Shown here: positions 1-6,566 of the stretch, in pieces
Layout: every line of letters begins with the position of its first letter
Numbering within the stretch: the first letter of the stretch is position 1
Source: Rhodospirillales bacterium
GTDB lineage: Bacteria; Pseudomonadota; Alphaproteobacteria; Rhodospirillales; Casp-alpha2
Direction: 5' to 3'
Assembly (NCBI GenBank): GCA_030727885.1
Contig: JANRAT010000282.1
Coordinates: 1-16,357, forward strand
Length of the DNA stretch: 16,357 bases
Position numbers and translations under genes: made by a program
The notes under the pieces: generated by a model
The model's database searches: none
Seen by the model: the letters and a program-made list of their open reading frames with translations, nothing else
What the model was told of the DNA's origin: nothing

Positions 1-402
1 GAACAGGGCTTCAAACTCGCCAAGCGCGCCGCGCAGCACGCGCACCGGATCGCCAGGCTTGAAGGTGGCACCGGCCAGCGTCTTGACCAGACCCCGGTCA
101 TCCTGGCGGGCATAGATTTCGTCGATCACGGCACCCGGCACCGAGGCCGGCTTGTCGCCAAAGCGGATCACGTCGAAAATGCCGACGGTCGAGCGGATGG
201 CACGCCAGGGCGAGATATCCGGATCAATTTCAACAAACAGATAGCCCGGGAACAGCGGCCGCGGCACCCAGTCAACCTTGCGGGCGTGGCTGCGGCGTTT
301 CAGGTGTTTCGGCAAAAGCACATTGAAACCCTGACGCACCAGATGAAACAGGGCCTTGTCTTCGCCGTTGGGCTGGGTGTTGGCAACGCACCAGTAGGTC
401 AT
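1..402 (-). CDS. NusG/RfaH-family transcription antitermination factor, 3' end cut by window
   Basis: The 134 visible codons read toward position 1 and run off the window, so the C-terminus is missing. The protein begins MTYWCVANTQPNGEDKAL and carries the NGN-domain hallmark RPLFPGYLFVEI at residues 48-58. A KOW-like segment (FKPGDPVRVLRG) follows at about residues 114-125. NusG-family proteins bind RNA polymerase and reduce pausing or termination. The neighbours are a regulator and a nucleotide-sugar dehydrogenase rather than rplK/secE, so I infer a specialised RfaH-like paralogue acting on a long polysaccharide operon instead of housekeeping NusG. The ATG at 402-400 overlaps the stop of the upstream regulator in an ATGA arrangement, which suggests translational coupling. 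A GGGAG-type ribosome binding site lies just upstream. Confidence 0.9.
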   Translation of the reverse strand, partial: MTYWCVANTQPNGEDKALFHLVRQGFNVLLPKHLKRRSHARKVDWVPRPLFPGYLFVEIDPDISPWRAIRSTVGIFDVIRFGDKPASVPGAVIDEIYARQDDRGLVKTLAGATFKPGDPVRVLRGALGEFEALF

Positions 403-1052
403 GCGGTTTCTCCCGCCGCCGCACCATTGGCCTTGTCGAGGCCAAGGAACTTGGGGGCCAGCACGCGCTCTTTCGGGAACAGCGAGCGGGCCAGCGCATA
501 GAGCTTAATCGGGTCGCTCATGTCGCAGACGATGACGCAGTCAAAAGCCTGCAGCGCGACTTCGCTCTCAAGTCTCGGGATTTCTGCCAGCGACAAGGTA
601 TGCGTATCGGTATTGGCAAACAGCGCCAGCGTCAGATTCTTGTCGAGCGCCGACATTGCGAAAATTTCCACCAGATCGCCATTGCCGAGCAGCGCGATGC
701 GATGCCAGTGATTGGTCATGCAGGTCGTGAAGATCTGCTCCGCCTCGTTGCGGGTGACGCGAAACAGATTGAGAGATTGCGAAAGATAAGCGGCGGTCAG
801 CCGGGTCTTCTCGCTGAAGCCTTTCGGTGTCAGATAATAGGCGTACCGGTTGGCCGGTGCCTGCGTCACCTTGATCAGGCCTTTTTTGATGCAGCGTTTG
901 AGATAGGTGTTGGTCAGGCCAAGCGCAATCGACAGGTCTGATGCGATCGAGCGTTGCGATACCCGGTCATTTTCATGCACGGCATTCAACAGCCCGAGCG
1001 TGATGCGATGCTCGTTATCAATATGGTCAGAACCGAATTTCGCTTTTGACAT
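399..1052 (-). CDS. winged-helix (MarR/EPS-associated type) regulator with C-terminal Rossmann-like domain
   Basis: This is a predicted DNA-binding regulator of 217 aa. The first part (about residues 10-85) reads as a winged helix: a helix with VSQRSIASDLSIALG, a recognition helix with TNTYLKRCIKKGLIKV, then a wing with YAYYLTPKG. It resembles the MarR-like regulators found beside exopolysaccharide genes, which are usually only about 100-120 aa. The extra C-terminal half starts HRIALLGNGDLVEIF and ends near FDCVIVCDMSDPIKLYALA; it has the alternating strand/helix feel of a Rossmann-type fold and may sense a ligand (inference). I chose the ATG at 1052 because GGAAGAG lies just upstream and the homologous part begins there; the frame stays open to 1196. 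The gene overlaps the nusG-like gene by 4 bp. Palindromes over its promoter suggest autoregulation. Confidence 0.82.
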   Translation of the reverse strand: MSKAKFGSDHIDNEHRITLGLLNAVHENDRVSQRSIASDLSIALGLTNTYLKRCIKKGLIKVTQAPANRYAYYLTPKGFSEKTRLTAAYLSQSLNLFRVTRNEAEQIFTTCMTNHWHRIALLGNGDLVEIFAMSALDKNLTLALFANTDTHTLSLAEIPRLESEVALQAFDCVIVCDMSDPIKLYALARSLFPKERVLAPKFLGLDKANGAAAGETA

Positions 1053-1088
1053 CACTCTTCCGTGCAAAAAAGGCACCAGATATTGCGA

Positions 1089-1118
1089 TTTACTCGACTT
1101 TAGTACACTGTTCATAAT
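1089..1118 (+). promoter_or_regulatory. putative promoter for the nucleotide-sugar dehydrogenase
   Basis: A -35-like TTTACT (1089-1094) is followed after 18 bp by CATAAT (1113-1118), five of six matches to the sigma70-type -10. The -10 box sits in the middle of the first GTTCA palindrome. Transcription would start near 1125, leaving a leader of about 110 nt. This is read by eye only. Confidence 0.4.
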
Positions 1119-1129
1119 GTGAACGTCAA
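1100..1129 (-). promoter_or_regulatory. putative promoter for the regulator/NusG pair
   Basis: On the minus strand TTGACG (1129-1124) gives five of six matches to a -35 box. At 18 bp spacing a poor -10 (TACTAA, 1105-1100) follows. The spacer contains palindrome 1110-1124, so a bound repressor would block this promoter. The weak -10 keeps confidence low. Confidence 0.35.
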
Positions 1130-1170
1130 CCGCGTTCATTTTATGAACATGAAAAATATCGTGCATGAAC
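1110..1170. promoter_or_regulatory. operator-like palindrome array (GTTCAT-N3-ATGAAC)
   Basis: Two 15-bp dyads are seen. GTTCATAATGTGAAC lies at 1110-1124, with 5-bp perfect outer arms. GTTCATTTTATGAAC lies at 1134-1148, with 6-bp perfect arms around TTT. A further ATGAAC half-site ends at 1170. The TGAAC half-sites are spaced 24 and 22 bp apart, close to two helical turns. They occupy the gap between divergent genes and overlap both candidate promoters. A dimeric winged-helix protein is the expected kind of binder; the adjacent regulator is the obvious candidate (inference). Confidence 0.7.
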
Positions 1171-1238
1171 AAGCGTCTGACCTTAGGTTTGCTCAAATCA
1201 ATCGACGGATATCCCGGACATAGAAGGAATGGGGTTTG

Positions 1239-2516
1239 ATGCCCGTTCGTGCCAACGAGAAAATCGCCGTGATCGGCCTTGGGTATGTGGGATTGCCGCT
1301 TGCGCTGGCACTGGCCAAATACTATCCGGTCATCGGATTCGACATCTCGAAACCGCGAATCGCCGAATTGCTTCGCGCGGTCGACCGCTCCGGCGAGGTT
1401 GAGCCGGATGTTCTGCGCTCCTCGACCCTGTCGCTCAGTTGCGATGCTGCCGATCTGGCCGGTAACGACGTCTTTATCGTCACCGTGCCGACCCCGGTCG
1501 ACGACGAAAACAAACCGGACTTGAGTGCTCTGACAGCGGCCTGCTCGAAAATCGGAAAGGCGCTGCAGCCGGGCAATATCGTGGTTTTTGAAAGCACGGT
1601 CTATCCGGGCATCACCGAAGACTTCTGCGGTCCGGCGCTGGCTGCCGTATCGAAGCTTGAATGCGGCGAAGACTTTTTCCTCGGCTACTCACCCGAACGG
1701 ATCAACCCGGGCGACCGGGAATATACAGTTGAGCGGATCACCAAGGTGGTTTCCGGCCAAAACCCTGACATCGCACAGAAACTTGCGGTTATTTACGGCG
1801 CCGTCACCAACGGCAACATCTTCGTCGCCAAGGACATCAGAACCGCCGAAGCGGCGAAAGTCATTGAAAATGCCCAGCGCGACATCAACATCGCCTTCAT
1901 CAACGAACTGGCGATGATCTTCAACAAGATCGGCCTGTCGACGCATGACGTGCTGGCAGCGGCCAGGACCAAATGGAATTTCCTGCCGTTCACGCCGGGG
2001 CTGGTCGGCGGCCATTGTATCGGCGTCGACCCCTATTATCTGGCGCATCTGTCGCGCAGTCTTGGCCATGAGCCGGAAGTGATCCTGTCCGGGCGGCGGA
2101 TCAACGAGGGCATGGCCGGCTTTATCGTCCAGCAGATCGACAAGAAACTCGATCACAAGCCGTCCAGGATTCTGGTGCTCGGTCTGACCTTCAAGGAAAA
2201 CGTGCCGGATCTCAGGAACTCGAAAACCGCCGATCTGGTCAAGCTGCTTGAAGAAAAGGGCCACGTTGTCGAAGTCCATGATCCGTGCGCCGATCTCGAT
2301 GAGGCGCGCCATGAATACGGGGTCGAACTGCATGCCTCGATGGCAGATATCGAGCCGGTCGACTGTGTCGTCGGGGCGGTCCGTCATGCGGCATACTGTG
2401 ACTTTACGGCAGAGGTGCTGGAAGGGCTGCTGGTCGCAGGCGGCCTGATCGCCGATCTCAAGGGGATGTGGCGCGGCGTGACCACCTCGGCCGGCGTGCG
2501 GCGCTGGAATCTTTGA
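1239..2516 (+). CDS. tviB: UDP-N-acetylhexosamine 6-dehydrogenase (TviB/WbpO/WbpA type)
   Basis: It oxidises C6 of a UDP-N-acetylhexosamine (UDP-GlcNAc or UDP-GalNAc) to the uronic acid with two NAD+, supplying a precursor for capsule, O-antigen or exopolysaccharide. The 425-aa protein has the NAD-binding GLGYVG at residues 13-18, the TVPTP strand near residue 85, ESTVYPG, GYSPERINPGD, and the catalytic-cysteine motif GGHCIGVDPYYL with the nucleophile at C260. A C-terminal domain begins around LGLTFKENVPDLRNS. Sequence phrases match TviB (KWNFLPF, AAKVIENAQRD) better than UDP-glucose dehydrogenase; the exact substrate is inferred. The ATG at 1239 is preferred over TTG at 1236 because AGAAGGA lies about 10 nt upstream. 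The 3' end overlaps or abuts the 6-phosphogluconolactonase gene. Confidence 0.93.
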   Translation: MPVRANEKIAVIGLGYVGLPLALALAKYYPVIGFDISKPRIAELLRAVDRSGEVEPDVLRSSTLSLSCDAADLAGNDVFIVTVPTPVDDENKPDLSALTAACSKIGKALQPGNIVVFESTVYPGITEDFCGPALAAVSKLECGEDFFLGYSPERINPGDREYTVERITKVVSGQNPDIAQKLAVIYGAVTNGNIFVAKDIRTAEAAKVIENAQRDINIAFINELAMIFNKIGLSTHDVLAAARTKWNFLPFTPGLVGGHCIGVDPYYLAHLSRSLGHEPEVILSGRRINEGMAGFIVQQIDKKLDHKPSRILVLGLTFKENVPDLRNSKTADLVKLLEEKGHVVEVHDPCADLDEARHEYGVELHASMADIEPVDCVVGAVRHAAYCDFTAEVLEGLLVAGGLIADLKGMWRGVTTSAGVRRWNL

Positions 2517-3190
2517 TCCGGCACGGCTATCCGAACGCTGCCCTTTGCGCTGCCGGCCTCGCCGATGCACTCGCCGAAACACTCGATCACCTGCTATCGC
2601 TAAAGCCACGGCTGACGCTGGCGCTGTCCGGTGGACGCTCGCCGCGTGAGGTGCTGCCGCTGCTGGCAGCAAAGCCGATCGACTGGTCGCGGGTCGACGT
2701 CACGCTGGTTGACGAACGCCGTGTCCCGGCCGATCACGCAGACAGCAATGCCGGTCTGGTGCAGCATTGGTTTCTGGACAAGGGCGCTGCGGCAGCGAGG
2801 CTCACTCCGCTGTGGACCGAAACAATGCCGCTGGCCGATGCGCTGTCGGATACGTCGCGAAGACTGGCACCGGTTCTGCCGGCAGACATCGCTTATCTCG
2901 GCATGGGACCGGACGGGCACATCGCGTCGCTGTTCCCAGCGGCATCCGTGACGGCGTTCGAGCATGCCGATGGCCCGGTGATAGCGACGACAGCACCCGC
3001 CGAGCCGGCGCCGCGTATCAGTCTGACGCTCAGTATGATTTTAAAAATCCCGCATTTATACCTGCACGTGACCGGCAGCGAAAAAGCTCACGTGCTTGCC
3101 GAAACATCTGAAAGCCCGCCGACACCGGCGGTGCCTGTGTCGCTGCTGGTGCATGCGCGACCGGACCTGCAGGTTTTTACCTGTCCCTGA
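2513..3190 (+). CDS. pgl: 6-phosphogluconolactonase
   Basis: It hydrolyses 6-phosphogluconolactone to 6-phosphogluconate, the second step of the oxidative pentose phosphate and Entner-Doudoroff routes, in the cytoplasm. Visible motifs are the phosphate-binding LALSGGRSP, VTLVDERRVP, and the family hallmark GMGPDGHIASLFP. The length of 225 aa is normal for the bacterial Pgl/DevB family. There is no in-frame ATG near the expected N-terminus. I chose TTG at 2513, which overlaps the upstream TGA as TTGA and starts the protein at the usual family position. GTG at 2468 would give 240 aa and a 49-bp overlap. Neither start has a well-spaced ribosome binding site, so translation is probably coupled to the dehydrogenase gene. 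No zwf or edd is in the window. Confidence 0.9.
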   Translation: MIRHGYPNAALCAAGLADALAETLDHLLSLKPRLTLALSGGRSPREVLPLLAAKPIDWSRVDVTLVDERRVPADHADSNAGLVQHWFLDKGAAAARLTPLWTETMPLADALSDTSRRLAPVLPADIAYLGMGPDGHIASLFPAASVTAFEHADGPVIATTAPAEPAPRISLTLSMILKIPHLYLHVTGSEKAHVLAETSESPPTPAVPVSLLVHARPDLQVFTCP

Positions 3191-3201
3191 TTGCTCAGGC
3201 A

Positions 3202-3292
3202 GATCCTTCGAGACGGCCTTTCAGGCCTCCACAGGATAAGGATAAAATAAATCCTCATGCTGAGGGGGCGCATAGCGCCCGTCTTGATGCAT
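3202..3292. repeat. inverted pair of REP-like palindromic elements in a convergent gap
   Basis: Copy A (about 3202-3242) begins ATCCTTCGAGACGG and contains the hairpin GGCC-TTTCA-GGCC (3215-3227). Copy B (about 3251-3292), read on the other strand, begins ATGCATCAAGACGG and contains GGGCGC-ATA-GCGCCC (3266-3280). Both end in a CAGSATRAGG-like block, so they are diverged copies of one element facing each other across a short AT-rich spacer. The CCTTCGAGACGG/CCTCATGCTGAGG wording matches a repeat family I know from many alphaproteobacterial genomes. The site lies between the ends of pgl and the heparinase gene and could terminate transcription from both sides. Confidence 0.75.
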
Positions 3293-3331
3293 CTGTCCAG
3301 ATTTGGCGTGGAGTTAGATCGTTCCGTCAAT

Positions 3332-4837
3332 TCAGCCGTCGATGGCGATGCGCCATTTGACGATGGTTTCTGCGGGCTCGTGATTGCCGAGGATAACGAT
3401 CTGCTGGGCGCGATGCTGGCGGCCGTCGAAGAAACTGACACTGTCTTCAAGCATCACAGGATAGGCACAGCTGAAACGCCAGCCGCGGCCGCGCGGTGGC
3501 TTGATGATGACCTCGCCGCCACCCGATACCATTGATGCCCGGATATCCGGATAAAGCTGAAAGCGAACCGAAAACGGCTGTGAGCGGCCGCCCGAAAGCG
3601 CATCCTCGCCCCGCACGTCGCTGCCCGAGCCGTCGATATAGATGGCCCGTCGGTGCATGATGCCGAACGCCCCCTGATAGCCATTGTGGCTCATCTCGAT
3701 CAGCCGCGCCCCTTCGTGATCGCGGCGATTGACCGTCACCTTGCTGACCGCTCCGGCATCCTTGTCATTGATCACCAGCGTGCTGTGCGCGGCGGTGGAG
3801 GACAGTGCGCTCAGCCATTGCGGGCGGGTCGCATCGTCGGCCAGACGCATGCCGCAATTGCCGATCAGACGGATCTTGCCGTTGCTCAGTTCAAAACTTG
3901 CGGGGCCCCTGAAGCTCGGGCCCTGGCTCAGGGTTTCGCCGCAGTCGACGATAAGAGTCGTTTGTCCGGCCCGGAGCCGGTGGAATCCGCTATAGGGTGC
4001 GCTGGTCAAGGCCCGGCCCTTGCCGCCTGATGCCATGATGACGGCTTCGATCAGCGGCGCTGTCGATGCCACCGTCCCATTGAACAGGGCAAAGCCGCCA
4101 TCACCATGGCAAAGCGCCTTGATCAACGGCACCATGCGATCGATGGCGGCGACCAGTTCCGCCGGCGGCTGTACGTGATGACCGATCAGGGCATCCTGAA
4201 GTTCCGCCAGTATGGCCAGCACCGCGAGGTCTTTGGCCGGGGAGCGTTCGATGTGGCCGCCGTCGCGCAGAATCTGCTTATCAACATCCTGGCCGAATTC
4301 ACTGATGCGCCGGGCCAGCGTGTGTTCCAGCTCGGGCAGGGCAATGGCTGCATTGATCCGCGCCTGATGCACGAGAAAGCGACGCCACGGCGCAATGCCT
4401 TTCAGCTGCAAACGGTTCAGATGCCGGGCATTCTGGGCGATGGCTGCCGCCCACGTCTGGCGTTCGAGAGGATCGATGCCGATGCTGACGACGTCATAGG
4501 CGGCAAGCCACCGGATCAGGCGTTCTCCCAGTATATCTGCCCGCCAATGATCGATGTGCCAGCGTTTGTTTGCTGCAAGCCAGTCGGCAATGGCCGGCCA
4601 TGCCTGATCGTTGCGGGCGTGCGGCGCACCCAGCCAGCGAAAATCGTCGCGCGGTTTCGGGGCCATGAGGCCCTGTGGGGGTGACAGCTGATCGGCATAC
4701 CAGGCGGCTTCAGCACCAAGTCCGGCATCGCCCAAAGGCACGCGTACACTTGATGGCGGCTTGCCTGCAAGCCACCAGTCATAGACCGCCGAGCTGAAAA
4801 TAAACTGGCGGACACGGTCTGGAACGATATCGAACAT
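3332..4837 (-). CDS. heparinase II/III-family protein
   Basis: The 501-aa product matches the alphaproteobacterial heparinase II/III-like family (polysaccharide lyase-like; true substrate generally unknown). The N-terminal half (about residues 20-300) is tryptophan-rich and helical, as in the alpha/alpha toroid (WLAANKRWHIDHW, APWRRFLVHQAR). The C-terminal beta domain carries typical phrases: YSGFHRLRAG, IVDCG, HSTLVINDKDAG, RRAIYIDGSGSDVRGED. No signal peptide is evident. It lies 78 bp downstream of rsmB on the same strand, and I recall this rsmB-heparinase order as common in Alphaproteobacteria, where purH usually follows; here the gene ends at a REP pair instead. A TGAGGT sequence lies rather far (about 13 nt) upstream of the ATG. 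Function in cell-envelope glycan turnover is an inference. Confidence 0.88.
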   Translation of the reverse strand: MFDIVPDRVRQFIFSSAVYDWWLAGKPPSSVRVPLGDAGLGAEAAWYADQLSPPQGLMAPKPRDDFRWLGAPHARNDQAWPAIADWLAANKRWHIDHWRADILGERLIRWLAAYDVVSIGIDPLERQTWAAAIAQNARHLNRLQLKGIAPWRRFLVHQARINAAIALPELEHTLARRISEFGQDVDKQILRDGGHIERSPAKDLAVLAILAELQDALIGHHVQPPAELVAAIDRMVPLIKALCHGDGGFALFNGTVASTAPLIEAVIMASGGKGRALTSAPYSGFHRLRAGQTTLIVDCGETLSQGPSFRGPASFELSNGKIRLIGNCGMRLADDATRPQWLSALSSTAAHSTLVINDKDAGAVSKVTVNRRDHEGARLIEMSHNGYQGAFGIMHRRAIYIDGSGSDVRGEDALSGGRSQPFSVRFQLYPDIRASMVSGGGEVIIKPPRGRGWRFSCAYPVMLEDSVSFFDGRQHRAQQIVILGNHEPAETIVKWRIAIDG

Positions 4838-4900
4838 GGAAATGGATATTACCTCAAGATTACTAACGTGGCGTTACAATCGGGCAATAATTTGTCAAAT

Positions 4901-4930
4901 CAAAGGCAGCCAGGCTTATGACTGCCTTTG
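4901..4930 (-). terminator. hairpin spanning the rsmB stop codon
   Basis: CAAAGGCAG (4901-4909) and CTGCCTTTG (4922-4930) are perfect 9-bp arms with a 12-nt loop that contains the rsmB stop codon. On the minus strand the stem is followed by an interrupted T-rich run (ATTTGAC). It could partly terminate or protect the rsmB message before the heparinase gene. Just downstream on the minus strand is a perfect TTGACA (4898-4893), but no convincing -10 follows. Confidence 0.45.
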
Positions 4931-6253
4931 CAGTCTGGCGGCGAAAAAGCCGTCCATACCACCCTGCTCTGCGAGCAGGCAGGGCAGGGTACGGAGATCA
5001 CCGTCAGCGTTGATGGCTTCCGGCAATCCCGCCAGGTCTTTAGCGGTGACCGGCGTGCGGGTGAAGCGGGTATTGCGGGTCAGGAATTTCCTGACCGCGC
5101 GCGGGCCTTCTTCGGGTTGCAATGAACAGGTGACGTACAGCAGGATGCCGCCCGGAGTGACCAGCTTGGCGGCGGTATCGAGCAGATCGCCCTGCACGAC
5201 GGCCAGCTTGGCAATATCGTCAGGGGTTTTCAGGTGCGCGACATCGGGGTGGCGGCGCAGCGTACCGGTCGACGAACAGGGCGCATCCAGCAAAACGATG
5301 TCGGCCAGCTGGTCGGGCTGCCATGTCTTGGCATCCTCGACAACCAGTTCGGCACTCAGGCCGGTGCGCTCAAGGTTTTCACGGACCCGCTGCATGCGGC
5401 GCTCGGAAATATCCAGAGCGGTGACGACGGCGCCGGCATTCAGCAGTTCCAGGGTTTTGCCGCCGGGTGCGGCGCAAAGGTCATAAACCCGCTTGCCGTT
5501 AACATTGCCGAGCAGGCTGACGGCCAGTCTGGCGGCGGTATCCTGAACCCACCACGCACCGTCATTGAAACCCGGCAACGTGGTGACGTCGTCGGCTTCG
5601 AGCAGGCGGACCGTGCCATCAAGAATGATCTGGCCGCCAAGCTTTTCCGCCCAGCCGGCGCTGTCCGACTTGACCGTGAGGTCAATCGGCGGTGTCGCCA
5701 TATGGGCCTCGGCGATGGCGGCGGCGGTTTCGTTGCCATAGGCGTCGGACCAGCTCTGCCACAGCCAATCCGGTGTGTTCAGACGGGCGGCATCCTGGGC
5801 GGCGACCAATGCGATCCCTTCACGCTGCAAGCGGCGCATCACGGCATTGGTCAGCTTGGCAAACGGCTCCTGTCCGACGGCGCGGCACAGATCGACGGTG
5901 GTCGACACGGCGGCATGCTCGGCGGTGACCGAAAACAGTAACTGTGCAATACCGACCCTGAGCACGTCATAAACCGGGCGGGCTTTCCTTGGCAACGGAT
6001 CGGGCATGCAATGGATAATCAGCGCGTCGATCTGCCCCAGCCGCTTCAGACAGGTGCGGACGATAAACGCAGCATAACCCCGGTCTGCGCCCAGCAGATC
6101 GGCAAACGCCGGAGTTACGCCAAAGGCGTCATCCAGCGAACGCCGTTTATAGAGCACCTGACGCAGCACTTCGAACGCGCCCAGCCGGGCGCCGAGGGCG
6201 GAAGTGTCTGCAGGTTTGGATTTACCGGATTTGGAATGGGGCGGTTGCGGCAT
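4916..6253 (-). CDS. rsmB: 16S rRNA (cytosine967-C5)-methyltransferase RsmB
   Basis: It transfers a methyl group from S-adenosylmethionine to C5 of cytosine 967 in 16S rRNA. The 445-aa protein has an N-terminal NusB-like RNA-binding region (about residues 20-155) and a C-terminal RsmB/NOP2 methyltransferase domain. Visible motifs are the SAM loop DLCAAPGGKT (258-267), the acidic strand ALDIS (279-283), DAPCSSTG with C326, and VTCSLQPEEG with the catalytic nucleophile C376. Both cysteines of the RsmB/NOP two-cysteine mechanism are present. The two domains and length fit the E. coli enzyme closely. The product starts MPQPPHSKSGKSKP, a basic unstructured leader. An AT-rich stretch upstream (about 6325-6360) probably holds its promoter. 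Confidence 0.96.
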   Translation of the reverse strand: MPQPPHSKSGKSKPADTSALGARLGAFEVLRQVLYKRRSLDDAFGVTPAFADLLGADRGYAAFIVRTCLKRLGQIDALIIHCMPDPLPRKARPVYDVLRVGIAQLLFSVTAEHAAVSTTVDLCRAVGQEPFAKLTNAVMRRLQREGIALVAAQDAARLNTPDWLWQSWSDAYGNETAAAIAEAHMATPPIDLTVKSDSAGWAEKLGGQIILDGTVRLLEADDVTTLPGFNDGAWWVQDTAARLAVSLLGNVNGKRVYDLCAAPGGKTLELLNAGAVVTALDISERRMQRVRENLERTGLSAELVVEDAKTWQPDQLADIVLLDAPCSSTGTLRRHPDVAHLKTPDDIAKLAVVQGDLLDTAAKLVTPGGILLYVTCSLQPEEGPRAVRKFLTRNTRFTRTPVTAKDLAGLPEAINADGDLRTLPCLLAEQGGMDGFFAARLQRQS

Positions 6254-6324
6254 CGGGCCTCAAAGGGGTTAAAGTCTTTTGATACAGGATTAACGCCACT
6301 CATAGGCGATCAGGCTGGGGATCG

Positions 6325-6360
6325 AAACAAAATTATATATACACAAAGCTTATGTTGATT
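6325..6360. promoter_or_regulatory. AT-rich divergent promoter region between rsmB and the cysC cassette
   Basis: The gap between rsmB and the plus-strand cassette contains AAAATTATATATACACAAAG. On the minus strand this gives a perfect TATAAT (6337-6332), suitably placed for an rsmB leader of about 70 nt, although the -35 is poor. The same tract could serve the plus-strand genes through TATATA-type boxes. The rest of 6254-6371 shows nothing else I can name. Confidence 0.35.
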
Positions 6361-6461
6361 GCCCGGCATTGATGCACTCAAGAAACAACGATGTTCACCC
6401 ATTATTGCCCTTGGCTGCTTTACGTTGGATATTAGGCGCACCGAAGGATGGAATACCAACG

Positions 6462-6566
6462 ATGATCTCACGCGCTAACCTGCAGCTACTCGAATCTGAA
6501 ACCAGTCAAATTTTGCATGAGGTGGCAGCCTGCATGGCAACGAACATGCGCGGGGGAAATTTCTGA
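6462..6566 (+). CDS. short ORF coupled to cysC, possible remnant of cysD
   Basis: The 34-aa reading frame starts MISRANLQLLESETSQILHE, ends in TGA and overlaps the cysC start as TGATG. The frame is open further upstream (ATG at 6372, 64 aa). The stretch ANLQLLESETSQILHEVAA resembles the N-terminal phrase of sulfate adenylyltransferase subunit CysD, which I recall as THLRQLEAESIHIIREVAA, with about nine identities in 19. After that, similarity stops. Since cysD normally precedes cysN/cysC, this may be the surviving N-terminus after a deletion, or a leader peptide that couples translation to cysC. An AAGGA lies about 13 nt before the ATG, which is distant. Whether it is translated is unknown. 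Confidence 0.4.
   Translation: MISRANLQLLESETSQILHEVAACMATNMRGGNF

Noticed and set aside
1110..1170. GTTCAT palindromes as a CRISPR or attachment site
   Set aside because: There are only two short dyads with unequal spacing, no spacers and no cas or integrase gene; promoter operators explain them better.
1053..1196. N-terminal extension of the regulator up to 1196 (48 extra residues)
   Set aside because: It would run through the palindromes and the promoter; the ATG at 1052 has a good ribosome binding site and begins just before the winged-helix homology.
1689..2672. Long minus-strand open frame opposite the dehydrogenase (327 aa)
   Set aside because: The codon pattern mirrors the real gene on the other strand and the protein has no recognisable family features.
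3257..3535. Plus-strand open frame of 92 aa starting in the REP pair
   Set aside because: It begins in the repeat and then runs antisense to the heparinase gene; no family features.
6301..6372. Possible tRNA or attachment site at the left edge of the cysC cassette
   Set aside because: I could not form a cloverleaf, and no matching direct repeat was found near the right edge at 8207-8224.
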